Shown piece by piece: positions 19,347-25,831 of a DNA stretch of 25,831 nucleotides; the stretch's first letter is position 1; each line of letters starts with the position of its first letter. The notes below the pieces were generated by a model. That model had not been told where the DNA came from. It did not search any database and worked only from the letters and a program-made list of their open reading frames with translations. The position numbers and the translations under genes were made by a program. This DNA is from Prorocentrum cordatum (taxonomy: Eukaryota > Sar > Dinophyceae > Prorocentrales > Prorocentraceae), in NCBI GenBank assembly GCA_963575745.1, contig CAUYUJ010020277.1, positions 134,603-160,433 of the forward strand, read 5' to 3'.

Positions 19347-19477
19347 AAACATGTTCTAAGAACCAACACAATCCTCTTAGAACGTAAACCCGAGGAGTAT
19401 CTTTTAATCCCACCCAAACATGTTCTAAGAACAGTTCGTGCAGAGCACAACAGGTTCTTAGAACATGTTTTGGTGGA
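19347..19477. repeat. Strong inverted repeat around ACATGTTCTAAGAAC
   Basis: The left arm (19409-19432) and right arm (19454-19477) match at 22 of 24 positions as reverse complements and share AAACATGTTCTAAGAAC. The 21-base loop can pair again (GTTCGTGC with GCACAAC), giving one long rod. A direct copy of the core (AAACATGTTCTAAGAACC, 19347-19364) lies 60 bases upstream, with its own partner TCTTAGAACGT (19375-19385). No flanking duplication was identified. Confidence 0.85.
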
Positions 19478-19571
19478 CCAGAAGGAAAGCAAGGACGCTT
19501 CGCCACTGCTCGACCTGGGAGGCGAGCCACTGGCAGCGGCAGAGAGCTGGCCTCCCCGAGGCTCGCCTTGA

Positions 19572-19609
19572 CCGGCTCGGGGGGGCCCCTAGGCGACCCC
19601 CCGAGCCGG
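19572..19609. repeat. GC-rich hairpin beside the GGA tract
   Basis: CCGGCTCGGGGGG (19572-19584) pairs perfectly with CCCCCCGAGCCGG (19597-19609) across a 12-base loop. It borders the purine tract and would be very stable. No transcript or terminator role can be claimed. Confidence 0.8.
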
Positions 19610-19619
19610 CCGCGGCGAG

Positions 19620-19905
19620 ACGGGGGAGGAGGAGGAGGAGGGGGAGAAGGAGGAGGAGGGGGAGAAGGAGGAGGAGGAGGAGGAGGAGGAGAGAGGAGGA
19701 GGAGGAGGAGGAGGAGGAGGAGGAGGGGGAGAAGGAGGAGGAGGAGGAGGAGGAGGAGGAGGAGAGGAGGAGGAGGAGGAGGGGGGAGGAGGAGGAGGAG
19801 GAGGGGGAGGAGGAGGAGGAGGAGGAGAGGAGGGGAGGAAGAGGAGGAGGAGGAGGAGGAGGAGGAGGAGGAGGAGGAGGAGGGGGAGGGCGATGAGGAG
19901 GAGGA
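19620..19905. repeat. (GGA)n microsatellite, about 285 bp of pure purine
   Basis: The plus strand is almost only GGA and GGGA/GAGGA words with no pyrimidine for long stretches. Long frames across it encode poly-Arg/Glu/Gly on one strand and poly-Ser/Pro/Leu on the other, and are rejected as genes. Such tracts are prone to slippage and triplex formation. Confidence 0.97.
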
Positions 19906-20035
19906 GTGAGATGGGCCGAGCCTTCTCGAAGGGTGGCGGGGATTATCGAGGGCCCGCGCGGGCCTGCAGAGCAAAAAGCCGCCCGTGGCCTCGGAGGAGG
20001 CGCAGAGGCAGCTTCTTTTCCAAGCAGGCCGCGTA

Positions 20036-20412
20036 CAGCAGGGGCTCTCGACCACAAGAAACCTTACACGAGAAACCCAACCCTGAGACCCCATGGCGTC
20101 CATTGACTTTTGGTGTGGGAACGTCACTAGGGGAACGAAGACTTATGTAGGCATAATAACTAGGAGGTCCACACGGATTTCTCGGATCGGCGCTGGGCCC
20201 CCCTGGTGGCGCCTCCGGCGCCGCCCCTGGCGCGCTCCGTGCACCAAGGAGGGGGGTCCAGCTCGGATCCAAGAAATCCGCGCGGACCTCCGAGTTTTTA
20301 TGTTTATGTAATTTTTCGCTCCCCTGGTCATGCTTTCCATGGCAAAACCATCGAAACCCAAGAAAACCCCAGGGCACCCTGAAGGCGAGAAGGTTGTTTC
20401 TTGGCATGGGCC
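20036..20412. repeat. Duplicated segment, copy 2 (filled site)
   Basis: It contains GGGGCTCTCGACCACAAGAA, AGAAACCCAACCCTGAGACC, GGCGTCCATTGACTTTTGG, then GAACGTCAC (20119-20127). After the 199-bp element and GTCAT it resumes with GCTTTCCATGGC and ATCGAAACCCAAGAAAACCC, ending at CCCCCACTGTA. Outside the insert it is clearly collinear with 18066-18246. Confidence 0.85.
20128..20326. mobile_element. Palindromic element copy B with terminal inverted repeats
   Basis: The element runs from TAGGGGAACGAAG to CGCTCCCCTG. The reverse complement of its right end (CAGGGGAGCGAAA, then TAAACATAAAAACTCGGAGG) matches the left end (TAGGGGAACGAAG, then TAGGCATAATAACTAGGAGG). The inverted arms extend about 80 bases inward through GGATTTCTCGGATCGGCGCT. 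GTCAC (20123-20127) precedes and GTCAT (20327-20331) follows, an imperfect 5-bp target duplication. It has no open frame of note. It fits a MITE-like non-autonomous element. The superfamily is unknown. Confidence 0.85.
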
Positions 20413-20454
20413 CCCACTGTAGGCCTTCGGAGCCTCCCGAGAAGGCCCGCCCCC

Positions 20455-20640
20455 TCTGCCGTCCACGGGCGGTGCGCACAACGGAAGAAGGGGGGAAAGC
20501 TTCTCAGAAGGATGCTGGTTCTTAGAAGGCGCCGGCCACATCCATAGACAAGGCCCCCGCCTTCTGAGAAGCAGGGGTGTTTCTGAGAAGTCTTCTCCTC
20601 TCCCCTTTACCACCATCTGCGCGTGGCTGGTTCCACCCTG
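20455..20640. repeat. Dispersed repeat with inner hairpin, paired with 3404-3600
   Basis: GCTTCTCAGAAGG (20499-20511) pairs perfectly with CCTTCTGAGAAGC (20560-20572). Between them lie TTAGAAGGCGCCGGCC and CATAGACAAGGCCC, which match words at 3468-3500. It continues into a pyrimidine run and CATCTGCGCGTGGCTGG. No coding signal is evident. Confidence 0.55.
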
Positions 20641-21108
20641 CCATCGCTCGGACGTCCATTCCATGTGCATGTTTCGGTGTTGTGAGCGTTTTCTTCTTCG
20701 GCGTTTCGACAGTGGGCGGAAGGAAGGGGGGGAGAGGGGGGGGGTCTGGCTCCGGACCTCTGCTTAATTCTACTGTTTGCAACTGTGCGTCCTATGGGAA
20801 GAGGGGCTCCACCTGCTCGAAACAGGCGCCCCAAACAGCCAAGATCTACTCCAGGGGGGTGGGAGGGGGGGGGGTGCGAGGGCCCGCGCCGATCGGCAAA
20901 ACAATGAATCAGAACACGATTACGCCTGGCGCGTGCCTGTCCGCGGAGTGATCCGAGGTGCTCTGCTGGATGGCCCAGGTGTGCTGGCGCTGGCCTGGCC
21001 GAGAAAGCACGCACCGGTCCGAGCGATATGCCGGGCCACCCTGGGCGCGCCGCCGAGAACTGTGGCGCGAGCCGCACCCTTCAAAGTGTCCGCTCGTGGA
21101 ATCGTGCC
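20641..21108. other. No gene recognised
   Basis: Two G-rich runs (20727-20745 and 20855-20875) could form quadruplexes. Long frames on both strands (20607-21685) show no domain. The plus-strand one runs straight through two palindromic elements and antisense through the channel gene, so it is a background frame. Confidence 0.45.
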
Positions 21109-21203
21109 CGGGGAACAGCACAAAAATGGCATAAGCAGAAAAACTCGGAGGTCCGCGCGGACCACCGAGTTGCTGTGCTTGTGCCATTTTGCTTGCTCCC
21201 CTG
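21109..21203. mobile_element. Palindromic element copy C (95-bp near-perfect hairpin)
   Basis: The left end CGGGGAACAGCACAAAAATG and the reverse complement of the right end (CAGGGGAGCAAGCAAAATGG) begin two arms that run through GGCATAAGCAGAAAAACTCG and meet at GGTCCGCGCGGACC. It keeps the family's termini and outer arms but lacks the ~100-bp centre of copies A and B, so it looks like an internal-deletion derivative. CGTG occurs close to each side, but a target duplication is not certain. Confidence 0.8.
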
Positions 21204-21354
21204 CACGTGTGCGCGGCTCGGCCAGGCGCCGCGAGCATGCAGGGTCTCCACACCTCGCGCCCGCTGCTCAGATTCGACATCCTACCGGTACATCCCCGCC
21301 CTGGCTCACAGCCTCACGCGCATCCCGTGCCTCGCCCAAGAGGAAGAGGCCACC

Positions 21355-21443
21355 GCAAAAGCACAAGCTGCCGGAGCTCGGCGCGGATCTTTCTTGGATC
21401 GGCGCCGGACCCCCTCCGAGCTCCGAGAGTGTCTGCTTATGCC
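21355..21443. mobile_element. Palindromic element copy D, just downstream of the channel gene
   Basis: GCAAAAGCACAAGCTGCCGG, AGCTCGGCGCGGATC and TTGGATCGGCGCCGGACCCC follow the family's arm order. The other arm carries CCGAGCTCCGAGAG and GCTTATGCC, the complement of GGCATAAGC. It is more diverged than A-C. It lies about 40 bases beyond the channel's stop codon, so it probably falls in that gene's 3' untranslated region on the minus strand. Confidence 0.65.
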
Positions 21444-21483
21444 GTGTTCAATTCTTCGAATCGAGGTGGCACAATGACTTCCC

Positions 21484-22725
21484 CTACATGCGTGACGCCA
21501 TCTCGATGATTTCCTTCTGCTGGGCGCAGGCGGCAGATACCTTCTGCTTCACACGCTCCAGCCTGGTCTCGAGCTTGAAGATGTCCTTCGGACTCACGTC
21601 CTGTTTCAGGCGTGCGATGCCCATGCTGAACTCGGCCTTCGAAAGGAGGCCAGTCTTGTTCTTGTCCAAGATTTGGAGAAGCTGAGCGGCTTGGGCCGGT
21701 ACCAAGCCAACCATCTTGAGGTACTTGCTAACCTTGTCGCTGCTGAAGTCCAGCTCAGTGTACTTGAGTTCGCCTGCGCTGGGGGACACGGATTGCTTCA
21801 GCGTGTCGAACAACTCATCAGAAGTCTCCTTGGCTTCCTTCAGCTCCTTGTCCTTTTCTTCAGCCTGATCCTCCTGGTGGTTCATCTCCGACATCGCAAG
21901 AATCGCCTCGACGATCACGCTCCCAACCACCTGGAGGAGGGCCAGGTTGGTGACGAATGTGTACACGATGAAAAAGAAAGTGAGCCATGGGCCGTCCGGC
22001 CAAGTTGCTTTGCAGTGGTCGCCTTGGAACTCCATCGTGAACTCAAAGAGTGTGAACATCGAGATGTATAACTTAGTGAAATTCTCCTGATAGAACGCAA
22101 CGGATCCCTCTTCCGCAATTGCATCCTCGCTTGTGTTCAGCAAGAACCAGCCATCGATCATGTCTTTGCCCACAACCTCGGTCATGACAAGGCCAGAAAT
22201 GAAATTGACGACGACCAGCAGTAACGCTCCCCAGACCATTGCCCGCAGGCCTGCCCCGATGCCACCGATGAGCAGCAGTAGTTCCTTGTTAGAGCGCATA
22301 AGGCGCAGCACCCGCAGAACTCGTGCGAGCCGCAGAAGACGAAACACCCTGAGAACAACAAGGAAACCCACATTACCGCCAGTGTCGACCAAGCGCAGGA
22401 TCCACGAGTCGACGATGCCAATGACAACCAGCGCGAAGTCGATCAGGTTCCAGGCGAGGCAGGGCCACTTGCCTTTCTCTGCAACCATGCGCAGGATCAC
22501 CTCAACTCCGAAAACAATGTTGAAGAGGGAGTCCAGGAGCACCCAGTACCAGTCGTTCTCGTTCCCCTCGTCCTGGTGGTCAGTCTCCACCGCGAGCACG
22601 ATGGCGTTCAACACGATCCATGCGCCGAAGAAGATCTCGGCGCTCGTCGTGTGGATCCAGGCGTCCGACTTCGGGCTGTCTCCGACGATCTTTTTCGCGG
22701 CCTCCCCATCGGCGAGAGGCTCCAT
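21484..22725 (-). CDS. Single-domain voltage-gated cation channel with EF-hand
   Basis: This 413-residue protein probably passes Na+ or Ca2+ across a membrane in response to voltage. It forms one six-helix domain, so the pore should be a tetramer. Visible parts: S1 about 28-47, S2 about 59-81, S3 about 91-113, and S4 about 119-147 with Arg at 126, 129, 132, 135, 138, 141 and 144. S5 is about 150-183, the pore loop about 215-236, and S6 about 246-276. A charged coiled-coil-like stretch spans 277-310. One canonical EF-hand loop lies at 354-365 (D354, N356, T358, L360, S362, E365), followed by a C-terminal helix. The pore reads FTLFEFTMEFQGD, recalling TLxxxTLES filters with Glu232 as the likely selectivity residue, but one residue shorter. 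The gene is intronless. ATG 22723-22725 is in good context after a 76-base leader and the stop is TAG 21484-21486. Family resemblance is to single-domain, EF-hand-bearing eukaryotic algal channels. The ion preferred is unknown. Confidence 0.93.
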   Translation of the reverse strand: MEPLADGEAAKKIVGDSPKSDAWIHTTSAEIFFGAWIVLNAIVLAVETDHQDEGNENDWYWVLLDSLFNIVFGVEVILRMVAEKGKWPCLAWNLIDFALVVIGIVDSWILRLVDTGGNVGFLVVLRVFRLLRLARVLRVLRLMRSNKELLLLIGGIGAGLRAMVWGALLLVVVNFISGLVMTEVVGKDMIDGWFLLNTSEDAIAEEGSVAFYQENFTKLYISMFTLFEFTMEFQGDHCKATWPDGPWLTFFFIVYTFVTNLALLQVVGSVIVEAILAMSEMNHQEDQAEEKDKELKEAKETSDELFDTLKQSVSPSAGELKYTELDFSSDKVSKYLKMVGLVPAQAAQLLQILDKNKTGLLSKAEFSMGIARLKQDVSPKDIFKLETRLERVKQKVSAACAQQKEIIEMASRM

Positions 22726-22800
22726 GGCTCAGGCGACAGGCGGTCTGCCAAACCAAGGTTCCCTGGTCTGGCTTGTCTCCCGTTACCCTGGGCCGAGGGT

Positions 22801-22870
22801 GCTGTGGGAAGGCCGAGACCGAACGAGGTGGGGTTAAGAGAGAGAGAGGGAGGGGAGAGCGAGTACGGGG
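22801..22870 (-). promoter_or_regulatory. Candidate (trans-)splice acceptor upstream of the channel
   Basis: On the minus strand a long C/T tract (about 22920-22840) is followed by CTTAACC, which could hold the branch-point A (22834-22835). About 31 bases on comes TTCCCACAG, ending at 22802. The next base would begin a 76-base 5' leader before the ATG. In dinoflagellates such sites accept the spliced leader. A cis intron with an upstream exon is the alternative, though no upstream coding exon is visible. Confidence 0.45.
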
Positions 22871-23191
22871 ATGAGGGGGGGTCGGTGGGGGACGAGGGAG
22901 AGACGGAGAGAGGGGCGGGGTCAGAGCGCTGCAGAGAGGCAGACGAATGGAACATTCCTCCCGTGGGGGACGTGCCCGACCTTCATACCACCGGGGGAGA
23001 AGAAAGGGGAGAAACGCCCCAGCCGGCCAGCTGGGCGCCAGCTGGGCGCCAGCGGCGTCGCGGCTCGCCTCCCGAACAGCCACCCCTCGGGGAAGGGAAG
23101 GCTCGGGGGAGGGGGCGGGGGGGGGGTCCTGCACCGCACGGCCCGGCTCAGCCCTAAAAAATCCGACCTCCGTGGCCTTCGGGAGCCCAAA
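22871..23191. other. G-rich upstream region, no second gene seen
   Basis: The plus strand has several G runs (22873-22900 and 23103-23127) able to form quadruplexes, on the strand opposite the channel's coding sense. CAGCTGGGCGC is repeated in tandem at 23028-23050. Frames crossing the region are simple-composition and unsupported. A promoter for the channel may lie here but no motif is identifiable. Confidence 0.4.
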
Positions 23192-23323
23192 GTCCTTTCC
23201 AAAGTGGCCTCAGGAGAGCTCCAATACGCCGGAGAGGCCTCGAGAGCACCCAAGGTAGTCCTTCCCAAAGTGGCCCCAGGAGGGCTCCAATACGCTGGAG
23301 AGGCCTCAAGAGCACCCAAGGTA
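23192..23323. repeat. 66-bp tandem duplication, two copies
   Basis: GTCCTTTCCAAAGTGGCC begins at 23192 and GTCCTTCCCAAAGTGGCC at 23258. Each is followed by CAGGAG, GGCTCCAATACGC, GGAGAGGCCTC and AGAGCACCCAAGGTAGTC. The 66-base period is 22 codons, so a frame stays open through it, but no protein is implied. A third copy starts (GTCTCAAG) and is lost. Confidence 0.9.
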
Positions 23324-24060
23324 GTCTCAAGACGGCCCAAGACGGCGAAAGAAAACCCCAAGAGGCCCACCCCCTCACCCCCTCACCCAAGAGATGCAAC
23401 AAAAATATGGATGTCCAATTCGTGATGCATGGTGTTCGCGTTCTTGGCCTCTTGGCGCCTGTACGATCAAGACGGCCTAAAGCCCCCCAGACTGGCTCAA
23501 GCCGGCCCAAGAGACCCTCAAAACGGCCCGGAGATGGCCCTAACGCGGCACAGAAAGGGAATGTGGCCCCAAATGGGCTCCAAGATAGGCCGAAGAGGCA
23601 GAACCCGCTGAGGCCCTGGGAGACCTCCCTCAGCATGTGGCCCCAAAGACCCGCGACCGGCTCCACGAGGCTTACAAAAACCCGCCAAACGGCCTCCCAA
23701 CCTCTCGGGAGCCTTGACAAAACTCCAGGGGGCCGCCGCCTAGCCTAGGCCGCAAGCAGGCCCTGGAGATGGCCCCATCAGCTCCAGGAGGCTTCAAAGA
23801 TGCCCCAAATGAGACCCCTCGAACGCACCCGAGAATCCCCAAAGACGCCCCCCAACTGCACGACGGGGGGGGGCCTCAAACAAAGCCCGAGGAACATTAC
23901 AAACCGTCCCGTTGTCCTCGATATCTTCCTCCTGTCCCTCCTTCCTCTCACCGTCCTCCCTCCTCTCACCGCCGTCGTTATCTATTTCATCCTGTGCCTC
24001 CTTTTCCCTCATTCTCCGATTCCCTCATTCTCCGATTCCCCAAATTCGCTGCATGGGCGA
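23324..24060. other. Degenerate GGCCCAAGA-type repeats, no gene seen
   Basis: AAGACGGCCCAAGACGGC, GCTCAAGCCGGCCCAAGAG, CAAAACGGCCC and CCAAGATAGGCC recur every 10-12 bases up to about 23830, like 16740-17130. After 23900 the strand is pyrimidine-rich with a repeated CCGTCCTCCCTCCTCTCACC pattern and the doublet ATTCTCCGATTCCCTC (24010-24040). Confidence 0.5.
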
Positions 24061-24419
24061 GACCCAATATATTTCAGTGGTCCCTCCCGAAAGATGCAAG
24101 GTGATCGAGCCCCAAGCGCGGGGTGGCGAGTGCAAGGCGGCCACTCCTCCCACGCCCCTGGACACTGGAAGGCTTCCCCTGCGCGCGACGGCGTCCAAGA
24201 CACGGCCAGCGAGCGCCCAGGGAACTCTGACGAGGCCTCGAGACGCCCACCAGGGCGCCCACAGGGCCTCACACGTGGACTTCTACATCGTCAGACTGCA
24301 ATGCTTCTCACGATCACGCGCTGCTACGCTGTGCGCACTTCAGACCTCCCACTCCCAGCGATGCGAGCAAAGCTGGCCCCGCGCTCCGCCCCGCGCATGA
24401 GGCGCTGAAGGACGTGGCC
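24061..24419. other. No gene recognised
   Basis: Mixed GC-rich sequence with overlapping frames on both strands (23912-24408 plus, 24009-24272 minus) and no recognisable domain. The words GAGGCCTCGAGACGC and CACCAGGGCGCCCAC lead into the next repeat. Confidence 0.4.
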
Positions 24420-24700
24420 ACGGGCGGCCACGGGCGGGCACCCGACGACCCCTCGGCACACCACCCGGCAGACGCGCGAGGCGCCCGCGAGGCAGCCATC
24501 GGCGGGCACCGGGCGAAACCTCGGCCGACCTGCCCAACCGCACGGGGCGCCCACGAGGCGCACACGGGCGACCACCAACCGGCCGGGGGAGAGAGAGCAC
24601 CAGCCGAGACCTCGGCACACCCACTCGGCGCACGAGGCGCCCACGAGGCTGCCACGAGGCGGCCACGAGGCGGGCACCGGACGAAACCTCGGCACACCCA
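24420..24700. repeat. GGCGCCCACGAGG-type minisatellite
   Basis: GGCGCCCACGAGGC, GCCACGAGGCGGCCACGAGG, GGGCACCCGACGA and GGGCACCGG(G/A)CGAAACCTCGG recur with an 11-bp base pattern, plus a longer repeated block ending CGAAACCTCGGC (24512 and 24684). Frames on both strands are Arg/Ala/Pro/Gly-rich artefacts. Confidence 0.7.
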
Positions 24701-24889
24701 CCCGGACGGTTGTGCTGCCAACAGTTCTGCCTTGAGTCCGACAACGCCTGCAGCCACTTGCGGCGAGTGCGAAGGCGTGTGGGATGATTAGCTGCCCCCC
24801 TCCAAGGGATGTGTCAGCCCAACGTGCCTAGCAACCCATGTCGTCCTGCACAACATTCTCGGTCATGTCTCGCCATCGCACTTTCCATT
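24701..24889. other. No gene recognised
   Basis: A short stretch of ordinary composition, with no motif or domain seen. Confidence 0.4.
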
Positions 24890-25140
24890 GCATCAGATTC
24901 TGCATTGCGTTATATCATATTGCGCTCAAATGCTTTACAACCACGTGCATTCCTTTGCGTTGATTTGCTCTGGTTTTAGCGAACCGCTGTTTCGAGGTGA
25001 AGCGCTTTCAATGCATTGCGTTGACTCGCGCATACGTTTCACTTAGCTGCGATCCAGTGCGTTGCTTTGCATAGCTCTGTATCGCTCGATTTGGTTTACC
25101 ATGTACTCCGTCGCATCGCTTTCAATTGCATTTGCTGGCC
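24890..25140. repeat. Decayed 10-bp-period repeat (CATTGCGTTG type)
   Basis: TGCATTGCGTT, ATTGCGCTCAA, CCTTTGCGTTGATTTGC, TGCATTGCGTTGAC and CGTTGCTTTGCATAGC recur at roughly ten-base steps. They resemble the 16245-16545 array but with many changes. Confidence 0.5.
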
Positions 25141-25560
25141 TGCTGTAAGTTGGATCGAGTTGCTGTCTTGCTGGCCTGTATGCATATATGTGTGTGTGCG
25201 TATGTATGTATGCACTGCCATGCATCGGTTTGCTTTGCCACTGGTGTGCGCCGCATTGTCTGGGCTTGCACCATACCGTTTTGGACAAGACAACAAGCCC
25301 TTCTTGGGCGAACGCCACGAGAAGTCTTCGCTCCGCTCACTACGGAATAGCAAATGACAGCCCCACTGCATCACGAACAACATGTACAGCAATGGTATCG
25401 CGAAATGGGTGACCGCATGCCCCTGGTATTGAAACCCTGGGGAGAATAAAGTTCGGGCCCCACGCGGATAACAAACGTTTTCCCGGAGATCGCAGCATAA
25501 AGGACGTTGAGGAGGATGATAATGATGTTAGGATGTCGATGATGTTGCTAGTCAAAAAAA
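25141..25560. other. TG-rich run and unrecognised sequence
   Basis: TATGTGTGTGTGCGTATGTATGTATG (as TG/TATG words, 25186-25213) is a short simple repeat. GATGATAATGATGTTAGGAT with nearby GATGTCGATGATG (25515-25545) is another. No gene is recognised. Confidence 0.45.
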
Positions 25561-25605
25561 ATCATCCTGGCGATGGACCCAACCATATGCAGTTACAAGT
25601 ACCGC
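25561..25605 (-). repeat. Composite satellite tail, copy 4
   Basis: On the minus strand, 25605 to 25561 reads GCGGTACTTGTAACTGCATA, then TGGTTGGGTCC and ATCGCCAGGATGAT. This matches the tails of copies 1-3. Confidence 0.85.
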
Positions 25606-25831
25606 AAAGCAGGTTGAACGAATGAGAGGGAACTCCCTAAGGGGCCACGAAACGTGTGAGGGGTTTGCCGAAATGGGTGCGGTGCCGCCATGCGAACGCA
25701 GCCACTGGGGCCCTCGGTGGAGCTCCCTCTGGGGCCACGAAACGTGTGAGGGGTGTGCCGAAATTGGTGCGGTGCCGCCATGCGAACGCAGCCACTGGGG
25801 CCTTCGGTGGAGCTCCCTATGGGGCCAAGAA
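25606..25831 (-). repeat. Composite satellite copy 4, 90-bp monomers, cut by window end
   Basis: GGGGCCACGAAACGTGTGAG occurs at 25641 and 25731, exactly 90 bp apart. Between them are GGTGCGGTGCCGCCATGCGA and GCCACTGGGGCC, the reverse complement of the monomer type in copy 3. The array continues beyond the window. It is inverted relative to copies 1-3. Confidence 0.85.

Noticed and set aside
19572-19609. GC-rich hairpin as an intrinsic terminator
   Set aside because: There is no U-tract and no adjacent gene, and this type of terminator is bacterial.
19087-20127. 346-codon minus-strand frame with long Ser/Pro/Leu runs
   Set aside because: Most of it is the complement of the GGA microsatellite, and the rest crosses a hairpin and the duplicated segment. 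No domain is present.

Overview
The window looks like a piece of a large, GC-rich, repeat-dominated eukaryotic nuclear genome, most likely a dinoflagellate alga. This is an inference from three things. There is one compact intronless gene preceded by a strong polypyrimidine tract and AG acceptor, as expected for spliced-leader trans-splicing. There is a degenerate non-LTR retrotransposon of the RT / RNase H / zinc-finger type. There are many classes of satellites, microsatellites and palindromes. I cannot name the species. No bacterial operon, rRNA, tRNA or CRISPR array was seen.

Layout. 1-3.1 kb: a ~100-bp tandem repeat, then low-complexity GC-rich or purine-rich DNA and an 11-bp GTGCGTCGCGC minisatellite. 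3.2-4.5 kb: a hairpin element, dispersed repeats and no convincing gene. 4.64-12.79 kb: three successive copies of a composite repeat, each with a pyrimidine-rich leader, an array of 90-102-bp monomers and a conserved 45-bp tail. The third copy is split by a ~4.1-kb broken retrotransposon (7207-11300) that sits in its pyrimidine leader. 12.8-15.0 kb: no recognisable gene. 15.2-16.1 kb: a diverged relative of the satellite and a cluster of GTTCAAC palindromes. 16.25-16.55 kb: a 10-bp-period minisatellite. 16.6-18.4 kb: degenerate short repeats. 18.4-21.45 kb: four copies of a short palindromic element, a duplicated ~200-bp segment, a strong hairpin and a ~285-bp GGA tract. 21.48-22.73 kb (minus): the one clear gene, a single-domain voltage-gated cation channel with a C-terminal EF-hand. 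22.8-25.5 kb: GC-rich and degenerate repeats. The window ends inside a fourth composite satellite copy, in inverted orientation.

The most informative structures are mobile or palindromic DNA. The short element at 20128-20326 has terminal inverted repeats and an imperfect 5-bp target duplication, and a paralogous segment at 18.07-18.25 kb lacks it (an empty site). Its relatives lie at 3209, 18433, 21109 and 21355, the last just downstream of the channel's stop codon. The genes do not form a pathway: the channel is the only probable host function, and the rest is selfish or structural DNA.
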